Of a DNA stretch of 64,000 nucleotides, positions 1 through 10,580 are shown in pieces. The DNA lies in assembly GCA_963924555.1 (NCBI GenBank), contig OZ004594.1, positions 6,355,563 through 6,419,562 on the forward strand. Reading direction: 5' to 3'. Source of the stretch: Crambe crambe (Eukaryota > Porifera > Demospongiae > Poecilosclerida > Crambeidae). The notes under the pieces are model-generated. The model ran no database searches and had not been told where the DNA came from. It worked only from the letters and a program-made list of their open reading frames with translations. Every line of letters starts with the position of its first letter. Position 1 is the stretch's first letter. The position numbers were made by a program, and so were the translations under genes.

Positions 1-149
1 CTCGAGCTTATGAGCTCTATTTTGAAAGATATATTCTACTATTATAGTAGATTATATCCTACAACATTGAGCTCGGAAGTCTCAGTAGTTTCAGAAATAT
101 TTGAACAATACGGAATTACCCGCCGTTCGAAATAGCCTCGCTTTACCTT
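1..149. other. Left edge, no feature recognised
   Basis: AT-rich sequence with no splice-bounded exon, hairpin or repeat copy that I can match elsewhere in the window. Confidence 0.5.
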
Positions 150-562
150 ATAATGAAAATCGTTCAATATGAGCGATTATTTTGAAGGGAAACTGTGGAT
201 ATAACGATGGTAAAAGCACATTGTGTGGTTATAACTGCACAAGTTGATATAAATTTCATTGTCGTATGTGAAAGGATCATGGAGTTACAGCCGTCAAAGA
301 AGAAGAAGATGATGATGATGATGAACGAATCATAAAAATTTTAAATTTAGGCAGCGGCTGGTGCCGATCGTTGACGCTGTTCTGGAGGAGTTTGAGCGGT
401 CATATCTTCATCTTCTGCATTGTTTTCCAGAAGTAAGAAGTTTAGTTGAGCCTGTACCAAGAATAGAAGAGATACAGAGAGTCTAGTTGTATAGTTCTAA
501 TGAGAGAAGCCACGCCCATTCCGTACTAACCCTACATAGAGAGTGCTACTGCACTCTCTGAT
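150..562 (+). repeat. Dispersed repeat ending in a conserved hairpin (copy 1)
   Basis: This stretch is closely matched by 45985-46365 in the same orientation. Both begin near TTTTGAAGGGAAACTGTGGAT and both end in the hairpin AGAGAGTGC-loop-GCACTCTCT followed by GAT. A GAT-rich trinucleotide run sits in the middle (about 302-324). Short open frames inside it are not conserved between the two copies (one is broken), so I do not call a gene. The precise common right boundary suggests an element terminus. Confidence 0.7.
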
Positions 563-1366
563 AGAGCACTCTCTGATTATCATGACTGTTGTGGGTTCTT
601 CGCAATGAGCCCAAGGTTCTGTGTTAACACAGACTAGCTATTCACCCGGGTAAAGTTAGTAGAAGAGAGGAAAGATTTTTCATGTAGTCTTAGCAAAATC
701 ACAACAGAACTGACTGAATGATACAACAGTAGCTTGATAGTAATTGAATGATGATCATAAATGTTCATATATGGTAGCATGTGTGAGCTGTTGATTGAAT
801 CAAGGTGAGTAAGTCTAAGTTATTGATTGAATTGAATGTTTGATGTGTCCAAGTGTTAATAGAGTTGCAGTCTAAGGTCATGGAGATGGTTCTATGGCTG
901 TTGTTAGGTTGTCTTCCCTAACAATGACATTGAATGACCTATTGACCTTTCTTGATGGTCACAGCTACAACTAAGTGAAAGAAGCAGCTAACCGTGCTGC
1001 TGCAAAGCTGGATTGAAGGAAGCGGTTCTGACAGCATTCCTGTCTGGTTTTTGTCGTCTTTCCCACAGGATACAGGAAAGGCTTATGCTATGACGTTTCA
1101 TTGCACCATCATACTGTCATACTTTTGATGCAGGTGTGTTGGGAAGTATCATGTGATACCAGACTAGCTAATCGCCTGCCACAGCTATGGAGAAATAAGA
1201 TATCCACTGAAGCCAAGGGATGTGACATAGTTTGCTATAGGGAAGAGGCAAGTTCTTGTTCAGGTGAACTTGTGGTTATGTAATTTCAGGTCTAGCATAC
1301 AAATTATATAAATTTGAACCATTTGAAAATTCCCCCGCTATACAATAGTAACCTTACAAGCCTTAC
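563..1366. other. Non-genic stretch, low repeat content
   Basis: A second half-hairpin (GAGCACTCTCTGATTATC) lies at 565-582. Beyond that I see no exon with convincing splice sites on either strand. The next downstream exon of the left-hand receptor gene would be expected here if spacing matched the right-hand paralogue, but I cannot find it, so that gene has either a longer intron or is broken here. Confidence 0.4.
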
Positions 1367-1443
1367 CTGCCACATTGCAGTAACCACAAGTCCATTTGCA
1401 TTATATGTATGTGATGAGTTTATCACTAAATTTAATACAACAT
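1367..1443 (-). CDS. Receptor-like gene (left copy), 77-bp extracellular exon
   Basis: On the minus strand a long pyrimidine tract ending CTACAG precedes this 77-bp block, and CAG|GTAAGG follows it. It reads in frame as a short segment with the motif NLVINSSHTYNANG and ends in MWQ. The paralogous exon at 59184-59260 has the same length, the same phases (enters phase 1, leaves phase 0) and about two thirds identical residues, which argues for real coding sequence. It is probably the first strand half of an Ig- or fibronectin-type fold completed by the next exon, which is not found left of here. One N-glycosylation sequon (NSS) is visible. Function unknown. Confidence 0.7.
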
Positions 1444-1953
1444 CTGTAGAAAAAAAGAAAAAAAAAAAGGTAACAATAGCAGCTACATACATTACTCTGA
1501 AAAAAAGGCAACACACATAAAATATTGTTGTGTGTATAATAGCAGATAGATCTGCTTCTTACTACTATACTATCGCTACTGGAGCATGCTATATATAGAG
1601 AGTACTAGCGTAATTAGCTATCAATGACTACTAGAAGCCTGTTGTCACTCATAGATATAGTGTGGTACAGCTCCTTTGTAAATCCACCCATGCAAACTAT
1701 TAGAGCACTGAAGGTCATGCTGTATGTGTAATATAGCACTCAAATGTGGTCTTGAGGCACAATATACTACTTGGCGAACAGCACTCCCTCCAGTGCTATA
1801 ACTGACCTCACTAATCAAGAGCCAGGTGTATTATTAGGAGATGCAGGCAATGTAACTTTCTCCTCATCAATTTTAGACTTTGTCTTCATTTTTATGATAT
1901 TCATTGAGTCTTGATTAGATTTTTTGGTCAATAATCAGAATTAGCTTTATGAA

Positions 1954-2197
1954 ACAAACCACTGATGTTTCAACCAGAATACTCTAGTCTTCATCAGGGT
2001 GATACAAAAAATGCACACAGAAACATTCTTAATAATTATAGCTATGCTCATAATTAATATGCCTATGGATATTATATTACCATGCTGATCGGCATATAGA
2101 TGATGAGCATAGCTATATAAGAACATTTCTGTGAGCATTTTTTTTTGTATCACCTGATAAAGGCTAGAGTATTCTGGTTGAAGCGCCGGTGGTTTGT
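1954..2197. repeat. Foldback element, about 80-bp arms
   Basis: An imperfect palindrome. The left arm contains TTTCAACCAGAATACTCTAG and the right arm its reverse complement, with GATACAAAAAA / TTTTTTTGTATC further in. The loop has a second inverted pair around GCATAGCTAT. No coding capacity. Confidence 0.75.
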
Positions 2198-2199
2198 TA

Positions 2200-2780
2200 A
2201 GAACTAATGTTATTATGCTAGCTGATAGAAATAAGCAGAGTTTGAATAATCACATCGTTTGGAAACCACATAACCTTTATTTCAAGGGGGGGAGAGTTTC
2301 TGCCCCCCATGAGATTAGAATTCCACATACATGTACTGGTTTGTAGTTGTTCCTCTTCAGATTTTTCACTATACAGCACAGCCTATGTGCTGTATGATAG
2401 AACGATATATAGCACTGTACTGCTCCCACGCAAAATCAGGTACATTTTAGTTTGGAGAGGCAAAAATAAATATGATGACCACATGGCTGTTAGGCCATGA
2501 TGAGGGGGTGGGTGCATTATTTAAAATTTTGAAAATTTACTTTGAAGAAGTTCATAATATTAACTGGTGAGGTGATCGCCCCTCCACCTCACCCCTTACT
2601 ATGCATATAAAGGTCATATGCATGCATTGTAATTATTTCACTCGTGCTACGAATAAGTTAATCAGACTACATACACTTGCTTAAAATACCCTCCAGATAG
2701 CCGCCAAAAAATTATCACACATTCCTAAACCAGCCCATCAGCCCATATAGCTAGTAGCTATGTATAAGGAATTATTTGCT
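2200..2780. other. Intronic or intergenic sequence
   Basis: A fragment (AATAAGCAGAGTTTGAATAAT) recurs at 23277-23298 and 54923-54945, so part is repeat-derived. No exon recognised. It would be intron of the left receptor gene. Confidence 0.4.
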
Positions 2781-2801
2781 GCTATGTACATAAAACAGTA
2801 C

Positions 2802-3092
2802 CTGATGGAAATGTAGCATCCTCCATTCGAAGTTGAGGTGATGATGGGATAGAAAATGGAGTTATTGATCCTCTAAGAGAATACATGTTTCTTTCACAAA
2901 AGTTCTGTGGTGGACAAGTGATAGTCCTAGTATTGCGATCTCCAGTACAGTTGAGTGATGCATCATTGCTGTCTGTTATGATGAATGAGTCCACACACTG
3001 CCTTCCTCTCTCATCCATGTTTATATTCACACTGAGGTCTGATAGTGGACGCTCACTTGATGGGTTGTTGACACTGAAACTCCAAGTAGCAC
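2802..3092 (-). CDS. Receptor-like gene (left copy), 97-codon extracellular exon
   Basis: Minus-strand exon bounded by ATACAG|GT upstream and CATCAG|GTACTG downstream, 291 bp, phase 1 at both ends. The product begins ATWSFSVNN and contains RGRQCVDSFIITDSNDASLN, a TCPPQNFC cysteine pair and a sequon (NCT). It is an exact length match to the exon at 62397-62687, with most residues identical. Symmetrical phase-1 exons are the usual unit of extracellular domain shuffling in animals. I do not recognise the domain; four cysteines suggest a disulfide-bonded beta-rich fold. It would splice directly after the Ig-like exon at 5812-6171, since phases fit. Confidence 0.85.
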
Positions 3093-3369
3093 CTGTATAG
3101 TATAATATACGTACATATACAATGGGGAAGAAACCCCTACATGTTAGAGCATGCATGTTTGTGACAGATAAGCATTGCTTCTTTGACCTTTGAAAGGGTT
3201 GAAAATCTTGATGTCCAGCTAAATAGGAGGCCATATTATTTGGTGACCTAAAGTACATTCACCTATTTATTTTATTGCAAATTGCTAATATCTTAAGGAT
3301 CAGCATTCACTTTTGCGGGCATGCTGCTTATACAACAGAAAACTATGATGGTCTAGGAAAAGGTAACAA

Positions 3370-3600
3370 GTAAGGAAAAATATTTAAAAGAAAAGTAGGG
3401 ATGGCTGTGTGCAGTTCAAAAAAGTTCAGCAACAAGAGAGTGAACTTCAGTGAAGTAACCCCGCCTTGCCCATCACCAATATTACCAAACTACGAGGTAT
3501 CTATTCCTATTTTACTTCCTTTATGTTTATCTTGGCCTGTCATGGGAGTGAAGTAGCTCATAGTTTGGAATATTGGTGATGGGTAAGGCAGATGCTGTGA
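3370..3600. repeat. Foldback repeat in intron (copy 1)
   Basis: Contains AAAAAAGTTCAGCAACAA and an inverted pair around CATCACCAATATTACCAAAC / GGAATATTGGTGATGGGTAA. Related sequence lies at 62960-63190 in the intron region of the paralogous gene, so the element was either duplicated with the gene or inserted twice. Confidence 0.65.
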
Positions 3601-3659
3601 TCCTGCTATCCAAGTTGCAGTTCATGTATTGTAGCTATGTAGTTCATTGGAGGTTTCAA

Positions 3660-3830
3660 CATAATATTCTGATCTGATGCAGTTTATCATTTCTGTGAAA
3701 TGAAAAAAATATAGGGATGACCATTGCTCAAAAAAGTAAGGAAACAAGGGTAGGGATGAAGGATGGAAATGGGATTTATCTTTATTTTGTATATCCGGCC
3801 AACAATCCCTACATATATGTCGGGTTGGGT
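3660..3830. repeat. Fragment of the 'GTAGGGAT' foldback family
   Basis: One arm of the family that is complete at 19565-19875. It shares AGGGATGACCATTGCTCAAA and the GGATGGAAATGGGAT block. This is followed at 3830-4000 by four degenerate copies of a GACTGGCTTGTGCTGTGGCT-like unit (about 50 bp). Confidence 0.65.
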
Positions 3831-4116
3831 GACTGGCTTGTGCTGTGGCTGGAGCGAGATTGACTGCTGGTTGTGGTTGGAATGAGATCAACTGACTTGT
3901 GCTTGCTGTGGTTGGAACGAGATCAACTGATTTATGCTCACTGTGGCTGGAGCGAGATCGACTGACTTGTGGTCGTTGTGGCTGGAGAGCACCTGTGCAA
4001 TTGCACTAGGGGGAGTGACCCCTTCAATGTTAACCTAATTTAAACTGTCATTGTTTCATGATGATGATGATGATGAACGACCAGATGAAAACGGCGATTT
4101 TAGAAGTCACTGTAAA

Positions 4117-4190
4117 ATGATACTGCTTTGTCTTCTGCTCTTAGCACAATGGTGTTCTGTCTTCAAGTTAGGAGTTGCTGACTGTAGGAG
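4117..4190 (+). CDS. Candidate signal-peptide first exon
   Basis: An ATG opens 24 codons of a classic secretory leader (MILLCLLLLAQWCSV, then KLGVADC), followed directly by AG|GTAAGT, a consensus donor (exon leaves in phase 2). No downstream plus-strand exon was identified, and the exon lies inside an intron of the minus-strand receptor gene. It could start an unrecognised secreted or membrane protein, or be chance. The hydrophobic core and consensus donor make it worth listing. Confidence 0.35.
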
Positions 4191-4199
4191 GTAAGTATT

Positions 4200-5790
4200 C
4201 TGGAATCATAAAAGAGTATTAGTCCAATGGGGCAATACGTGCCATCACTGCTTAGTACATAATTTTTTCATATTGGCGATCCTTACCCAACACACACATG
4301 CAGTTTCTGAGAAAACACATATTATACTTCAGTGAGGCCAGCACTTAGACTAAAGTAGAAAAACTTCAAATAATGCACTAAAGCTAGCTATTCAGCTTTG
4401 TGCATGGAGCATAGATAATGTGTAGAAAATAACCAAAAACTGAAGTAAGCACTTGGAAATAATAATGAACAAACTAAGCTATCTATGCTACCTTTGGTAT
4501 CTTGTAGCTCTTCTCCTCTTGGTGCTTCATAGCAAGAAACTAGCTTGTCTCCGAGTCAAGTTTGAAACCCCACCCCTTGCATGGCTATTAACCGACATCA
4601 TTTTTCTACGGACCAGTTGCCAAAATACATACTGATAAATATTTCTACTCTTACATGCACTCTAGTTCCCATCTCAGTACTTACTACTATCATACTAAGC
4701 CAACCATCTTCTAGTTCTGAGAAAACAAGTTTCAGAAGAAAACACAAATAGTTCAGTGAGGCCAGCATTTTCTTTTCTGTATGTAGTACAGATTGACAGT
4801 GTCTAGAGGATCCTAAGGCCTATGCTTCAAACTCTTAACACAGTTTAGAGCTTAAACTAAAGAAGAAAGGCTTCAAATATAGTGCTACAGCTAGCTAATC
4901 AGCCAAGAAAGCTTCAAGAATGGATGATGAAAATCAGGTACGCTTACGCTTGGAAATATAAACGAACTATGCAACCTTTGGTACCTTGTTGCCCTTCTCT
5001 AGAATTTAGTTAGCACTTCAGAGTGCCAGGAGCTTTAGCTCTAGTTTCAACTCTGCCCCTTGCACATGCAAGACCAGAAATAATTTTTACGTTGCTTCAA
5101 ATTAATATCATTTTTCTGCTTGGTATGCAGTTGTCCTTAATTTACATACCAAGTAGAAAAAAAATTTCCGCTGCTTTCTATGGGTCTAATTCTTTCACAG
5201 CTATGAGTATTTATCACCAAAATTACTTTAGAAGTCATCATCAATGCACTCTTAGTGGTAGCTCGATATTATCTTCCCACTTTGACCTATGAGGCCTTAC
5301 ATTTTATATCTTGATCGACTTGCAATACAAGAGGTTTTGTTGGTCTGATTCTTTCACACTGTGTGGCATCAAGGTGCTTAGTGCACAACTAGTAGACCGG
5401 ACAAATGAAGAAACTGACCAGAAAATGTCCTGTATGGTTGACACTGGCACTATGTCATGGCATCAGAGTGCTGAGACAAAGCAAACTCGTCTTAAAAGCA
5501 CTGTCATGAGAATAGAGTAGGGTAGCAATATTGGCTCAACTGCAAAGAGGGCCAGTACTGCCACAATTATTTATTTTTCACTTATCTATTCGTTAACAAA
5601 AATTAATGATATTAATCTTCTTTCCACTTCATAGTCACTATCCATAAATGAAAAAAGGATGAAAACAAGTGAGCGCAAAAAATTTCTCTAAATAAAACAG
5701 GTTACATATGTATGTTAAGATGGGGGCCTTAAATCTAGTTGAGTTGCAGTCTCATATCAAAACAAGCCCTACATTTCAGCTGCATAATTA
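4200..5790. other. Repeat mosaic without recognised genes
   Basis: Two diverged copies of one segment (4270-4640 and 4720-5010, sharing AGTGAGGCCAGCA and CTTGGAAATAA) occupy the first part. The motif CATACCAAGTAGAAAAA at 5144-5160 is the terminal sequence of another family (see 7287-8000). The block 5695-5811 is intronic sequence shared with 41285-41389. Confidence 0.5.
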
Positions 5791-5811
5791 TAGCCAAGTT
5801 ACAATACTTAC

Positions 5812-6171
5812 CCATAAACTCTGCTTGTACAGACTGAACATCAGTTGCATTATTCGTGACAGTAGTACGTTGACATCGCACATTAATGGTTCCAATGGAT
5901 GGAGTAGCAACAACAGTAGCAGTGCTGACAATAACAGATCCATTTTGAAATCCACCAAAAGAGTATAAAGGATCAGGAGAGGTAATACCACTCATTAAAC
6001 TTCGAGGAGTTATTGGTAACACAAATGAGTTTGATGAATTGTTTTGTTGGGTGATAGTCCACTCATGGGTGTCATCGTTTAGTGTACAGGTGAAGACTAC
6101 TCGCTCGCCAGGACAAGAAAAATCCCTTCCATGTTGCACACGACTGGACCACTGGAGTTCAGCAGTCTTCA
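5812..6171 (-). CDS. Receptor-like gene (left copy), Ig-like domain exon
   Basis: Minus-strand exon of 360 bp with acceptor ACACTAG|TG and donor ATGG|GTAAGT, phase 1 on both sides. It encodes one immunoglobulin-like domain. Visible landmarks are CPGERVVFTC (B-strand cysteine), HEWTI (core tryptophan) and INVRCQ (second cysteine), with sequons NNSS and NNAT. About 120 residues is normal for one Ig-like exon. The 3' half and the following intron have a second copy at 41390-41558, where they are joined to NLR sequence. The upstream exon carrying a signal peptide was not found. Likely an extracellular ligand-binding or adhesion module; ligand unknown. Confidence 0.85.
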
Positions 6172-6269
6172 CTAGTGTTGGAAAACAAAAGGAGAATAGT
6201 ATTATAGGGAAAATACACTTATTAAATAGTTAGACGGGATGTACGGGATTTAAGAGACCCGAAGGCCCT

Positions 6270-6640
6270 GGGTTGTAGTAACCGAGTGCAGTGAGGTGTA
6301 GCCAGACTCTTTGCTGTTTTTTGGAAAGGGTCTGGCCCACTGCCATTAGGTATTTTGTTCTGGCAGGATGTAGGGTGGGGGGTGGTGATCGATGAATCTC
6401 ATTAAAAAAAACGCATGAGCACTTTTTTATGCGCGCGAGTGCTAAAAGCTAGCTACTAGCTTGCTAGCTAGAAATATTCGCGCGCAATTGCATCACTTGC
6501 ACTTAATGAGATTCATTGACTACCGGGCCACCCTAGGCCCTGCATCCAGTGGACAAAACGCCGAACATCAGTGGGCCAGACCCTTTCCTTAAAAATGGGA
6601 AAGGGTCTACGTGAGACTAACTACTAAGGGCCTGAGGGTC
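6270..6640. repeat. Inverted-repeat element
   Basis: Outer arms share GGGTCTGGCCCACTG / CAGTGGGCCAGACCC and inner arms share GATGAATCTCATT / AATGAGATTCATTGA. The centre is rich in GCGCGC and TAGCTAGC. No open frame. The core is about 330 bp. Confidence 0.75.
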
Positions 6641-6719
6641 TAACTAACATCTATCTTACTCTACTCTAGATCTAGAAAACTTGTATAAGCAGGAAAAAAT
6701 GCTGTTGCTATAATCTGAA

Positions 6720-6860
6720 GCTACCTGACGTATATGTAGGGATTGTTGGCTGGATATACAGAGCAATGATTGATCCTATTTCCATCCTTCATCCCTACCC
6801 TTGTCTCCTTATTAATTTTTTGAGCGATCATCCCTATTCATTTCATGGAAATGTTTTCCC
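6720..6860. repeat. Half copy of the 'GTAGGGAT' foldback family
   Basis: Matches one arm of 19565-19875 (TATATGTAGGGATTGTTGGC, then CATTTCCATCCTTC). The mirrored arm is missing. Confidence 0.7.
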
Positions 6861-6949
6861 CCCTGGTTTTTATGTATGTACACATAAATACAAGAGTTCA
6901 TTCTTTTATGTGTATGTAGGGACAGAAGTTTCTTGAGATGTTCTGATAG

Positions 6950-7286
6950 CATAGCAGCCCTATGATTTATCAGCGAGTCAAGGCTTGAAATGTTGAGCTA
7001 TGCTTGGAGGTCGAGGATGCAGATAAATCTGAAATAGAGTCTACCAGTAGATGGACTGGTGAATCTAAAATCTCTGAGTAGTCTGATCTAGAACAAGCTA
7101 GAGCTTAGTTGAGTAATATGCATGCATATTATAAAAAAATGGCTTCCATTAAGTTAGTCTAGTGTCTCCATTTTACATCGATTCTTTCGAGGATTGACGA
7201 GTACAAAATATCTTAGTTGTAGAATTTGGAGTGGATTTATCCAGAAATCATAGCTGGGTTCGAGAGATTGGTGGTCTAAGAATTTA
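6950..7286. repeat. Dispersed repeat related to 18831-19540, 43600-44050 and 48170-48340
   Basis: Shares, on the opposite strand, the blocks GAGTCTACC, GGTGAATCTAAAATC and ATCGATTCTTTCGAGGAT-like sequence with the three other copies. The copy at 43.6 kb abuts NLR leucine-rich repeats. Confidence 0.55.
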
Positions 7287-7324
7287 CATACCAAGTAGAA
7301 AAAAAGAAAATACGTAATGTAATC

Positions 7325-7368
<44 letters not shown>

Positions 7369-7998
7369 CAAAGCTGCGTTTCTTTCCTGAGTACCTCAGT
7401 GCTTCGTTGCCATCATGGATCTGTAAAGCAACTTTGCTCTTTTTTATGCTATTAACTTAGAACGCCTAACTGTACTTCGTTTTGGACTGCGCATCAGGTC
7501 AGAAATTGTACTACCGTCTCCATGTTGACGATCTTTACCATACAATTTAAGAACACGTGCAAGCAGAGTTCTTTAGCTTTATCCTGTAATAGCAGCAAGC
7601 CTTGATTGCAGACAGAGATGAGACTCTGCTAAGCAGCAGTGTGTACAGGCATTATGTGGTTCAGGTGAGTATCTAGTCAGCTTTAACTATCATCTGTATT
7701 AATAGCTGACAAAAAGCAGTTAGGTCATAATGAATTGCTTGTATTATGGAAATGTTTCCTATCTTTTATCAGGTTATGGCCTTCCAACTTCAATAATCTG
7801 TGACATGGGACACTAGTGAGAGAGTAGAGTTGTGCTCCCTGACCTTTCACCTGTTAACTTGCTACAAAATAATATTTTTTAATAATCAAAATAATTATTG
7901 CCTTGACAGCTTCTCTCAGTGACACATCTGTAATGTAAAAAAGCATACATTATAAATATGAATAAGATTTATTGCCTGTTTTTTCTACTTGGTATGTG
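7287..7998. mobile_element. Element with CATACCAAGTAGAAAAA termini
   Basis: Both ends carry the same inverted terminus (CATACCAAGTAGAAAAAA at 7287 and its complement ending 7998). Inside are an AAAT-type tetranucleotide run (7327-7367) and, on the minus strand, a decayed coding segment with LYGKDRQHGDGSTISDL. The terminus recurs singly at 5144, 18030 (variant), 30503, 61076 and 63764, so it is a real family end. Confidence 0.6.
7375..7690 (-). pseudogene. Decayed coding repeat (copy 1 of 3)
   Basis: Reading on the minus strand gives CLHVLKLYGKDRQHGDGST followed by ISDLMRSPKRSTVRRSKL, then stops. The same protein-like segment occurs at 8080-8560 and 18065-18560. Conservation at protein level among three copies suggests descent from a coding exon carried by a mobile element. 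Family unknown. Confidence 0.5.
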
Positions 7999-8079
7999 GT
8001 CGACTCTTGAAAAAAAAAAGAAAAAAGAAAAAAAAAGAAAAAAGAAATACGTAAATAAATAAATAAATAAATAATCAAA

Positions 8080-8560
8080 GCGCAATCCTTCCCTGAGTAC
8101 CTCAGCACTTCACTGCCATCACGGATCTCTAAAGCAACTTCGTCCTTCTCCATGCTATTAACTTAGAGCACCTAACTCTACTTTGTTTTGGACTGTGCAT
8201 TAGGTCAGAAATTGTACTACCGTTTCCATGTTGACAATCTTTACCATACAATTTAAGAACATGTGCAAGTAGAGCTTTCTCCTGCAGTATAGTGGCAAGC
8301 CTTGATTGCAGACAGGGGTGACATTCCGCTAAGCAACAGTGTGTACAGGCATTATGTGGTTCAGGTGAGTATCTAGTCAGCTTTACTATCATCGGTACTA
8401 ATGTCTCCATGTTGACGATCTTTACCATGCAATCTAAGAACACATGCAAGCAGAGTTCTTTAGCTTTCTCCTGTAGCGGCAAGCCTTGATTGCAGACAGA
8501 GATGAGACCAGGCATTATGTCGTTCAGGTGAGTATCTAGTCAGCTTTAATATATATATAT
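8080..8560 (-). pseudogene. Decayed coding repeat (copy 2 of 3), internally duplicated
   Basis: Contains two tandem versions of a roughly 150-bp unit (…LPLQEKAKELCLHVFLDCM and RLATILQEKALLAHVLKLYG), so about 128 codons stay open on the minus strand. Ends with SKLIAWRRTKLL as in copy 3. No known domain recognised. Confidence 0.5.
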
Positions 8561-8589
8561 ATATAGGCGTGGTTATTGAAATTAGGAGG

Positions 8590-8700
8590 GTAGGAGTGAT
8601 AGGAATGCAGCTAAATTTTATGGCTATCCCTACTTCACTTTTTATTTAGAAGAAATTTTTTGCGCTCACTTGTTTCCATTCTTTTTCTTTGTATATATAG
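8590..8700. repeat. Arm of a foldback family (TTTAGAAGAAATTTTTTGCG)
   Basis: The block CCCTACTTCACTTTTTATTT, then AGAAGAAATTTTTTGCGCTC, matches the ends of the complete palindrome at 10581-10840. Confidence 0.65.
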
Positions 8701-8944
8701 AAATTCATAACAACCTTTTTCTTCCTCTTTTGTAAGTACGTAGCACTGGATATGGAAGATTATTACTAAAATTTGTGTAGTTGTAGGTGCACACACTGTC
8801 ATAGTAAAGTGAACAGACTAGCTACGTATACGTACAGCCATGTAGGATGAGCATCTATACTGAGGAGTGGCCATCTGACCAGAATAGATAGCTAGCTAAG
8901 CAATCAACAGTGGTGGATCCAGGATTTTAGAAGGGGAGGGCACA

Positions 8945-9018
8945 TAGTCTCACGTAGCTAGACCGTTTACCAACTGCAGCACGTGCTGCGGTTGGTAAAG
9001 GGTCTGGCTACGGGACTT
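8945..9018. repeat. Near-perfect hairpin
   Basis: The core TTTACCAACTGCAGC / GCTGCGGTTGGTAAA (8966-8999) is a palindrome with almost no loop, flanked by an outer imperfect pair AGTCTCACGTAGC / GCTACGGGACT. It lies inside the hAT-like repeat that starts at about 8912 (CAGTGGTGGATCCAGG). Confidence 0.75.
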
Positions 9019-9039
9019 GAGGGCACATAGACATGGAGG

Positions 9040-9625
9040 CGCATGGTGAAGCGGAAATTTTTTTTTACCCAGCCATGCCTAACCACACCCTTTTTAGGGA
9101 AACGGCGCCCACTTGATGCTTAGCCAGTCTGCAGCTAACTTGCAAACTGTCATGCACCACTGTAATTTTTATAAGTGGCCACACCAAAAAGGGGGGGGGG
9201 GGGCATGTGCCTGAATACATAATCTAGCTAGATTTTGATTATGATGCTGCAGTGATAAATTTTGGGGCCATCTCTACTTAACAGTTTTATTTATAAGAAA
9301 TTTTTTCACTCAGTTTTTTCCATTGTTTTTCTTAGTAATTATATTCAGCTATGACAATTCATTGAACATCTTCAGGGTATTTTGCAATGAATTTTTTTTT
9401 TTGCAGCCTATAGCTGAAGTTTTGTTGTCTTGAGGGAGGAGAGTGTGACCACCTTGAAGGAGCAACTGCAGCATAAAAGCTTTATTTAGTCTGAGCGAGC
9501 AGACCTCCGTCTGATCAGAATAACTAGCTAAACTAATCATTACATTTATATAAATGGCTGCTGAGATTTGGTTGTCTTGCTTGAGGGAGGAGAATATGGG
9601 GGGTGAGCATCTGCAGTGCAAATGA
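9040..9625. repeat. Dispersed repeat, second copy at 45000-45625
   Basis: The two copies share TAACCACACCCTTTTTAGGG, CATGCACCACTGTAATT and TGGCTGCTGAGATTTGGTTG in the same order. A G-run is present at 9190-9203. No coding sequence is conserved between the copies. Confidence 0.75.
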
Positions 9626-9629
9626 GCAG

Positions 9630-10340
9630 TGCTATTAATGAAAAGCGCTGAAGTGTCAACCCTCTGCGCACACTATATGTGTGTTTGTGGATATTGAGCA
9701 GATAACTGATGAGGTGTTTTATTTTTGAATAATCTATAAAGCATTCAATGGCTAGCAGTGTCTGTACTACAAACTCCACATTCGCATTTTGAATTATCGC
9801 ATGTAAAAATGTACTGCTTGGAGAACTGCACAGATCATGCAGGTAAGACAGCAGCAGCTAGCTAACACATAAAGCTGTCGTCGACTTGTACTCCAGCTAT
9901 CTATGAGATTTATGCTGTTGCTCTAATCAACTCACCCAAGGGTGTATCGATACGCCCTTGACTCACCCTAGATGAAGTAGGTAATGGTCAGCAGCACAGA
10001 GTGTGCATTATATGGAGTATAGGCTATACTGGAATCGTGCCTTTTTCTGGAACAAAGCCTTTTTAATTAGAACAGCCTGGAAGTAGCGCTAGAGCAGATC
10101 GCAACGATATCAATGTCATAGCGGCAGCCAGTAAGTCAGTACGCTGATCTTATTATTATGAACAAAAGTCAATTTTAGATGTCGTTTTTTTCGTATGTTA
10201 GCGAATGAATTTTAGATTTTTGAACATTCTTGTCTCTCCTGTGTAGGTGTTGTAATGATTCACTGTAGCCTTCTGAGAACCTGTAGAGTGAGAAAGAAGA
10301 GTTTTTAGTTTATACAGTCCTATGGACTTTGATCTGCCAT
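9630..10340. other. Repeat-derived, no gene seen
   Basis: At 9641-9672 is the block AAGCGCTGAAGTG…CCCTCTGCGCACA, found also at 33392-33426, 46370-46400 and 58864-58896. A small hairpin, AAGGGTGTATCGATACGCCC, lies at 9938-9957. The stretch 10145-10373 is shared with 16310-16514 and ends in the conserved hairpin. Confidence 0.5.
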
Positions 10341-10348
10341 CCCTACTT

Positions 10349-10373
10349 AGAGAGTGCTAGCGCACTCTCTGAT
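10349..10373. repeat. Conserved terminal hairpin (perfect copy)
   Basis: AGAGAGTGCTAGCGCACTCT and its tail GAT form a perfect 9-bp stem. The same hairpin with the same outer boundary is at 538-562, 18830-18853, 46341-46365 and 54770-54793; altered forms are near 10454, 16495 and 44028. Confidence 0.8.
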
Positions 10374-10453
10374 ACAGACACAATCTGTAAGCGCAGCTAC
10401 AACCAGTGAGAAAGCCATGTTCTGATCTTTTTCTCTCTATGGTTTCTAACATA

Positions 10454-10515
10454 TCAGAAGTGCGTTAGCATTCTCTATGTCGTTTGACAAACAAAACACC
10501 CACGCTCATTAATAA
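10454..10515 (+). repeat. Second hairpin terminus, opposite orientation
   Basis: Starts A|TCAGAAGTGCG and continues through TTCTCTATG, then ACACCCACGCTCATTAATAAT, matching the start of the block at 54770-54830. It faces away from the terminus ending at 10373, leaving 80 bp between two outward boundaries. Confidence 0.55.
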
Positions 10516-10580
10516 TTAGGCGAGGGAGCGAGCCACACACTTGTGATGCAAATTGAGATTCGCAGATATATATTATATAT

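Noticed and set aside
5788-5991. Leucine-rich 67-codon minus-strand frame resembling a membrane segment
   Set aside because: It is a shadow frame of the Ig-like exon, which has cysteines, tryptophan, splice sites and a paralogous half-copy.
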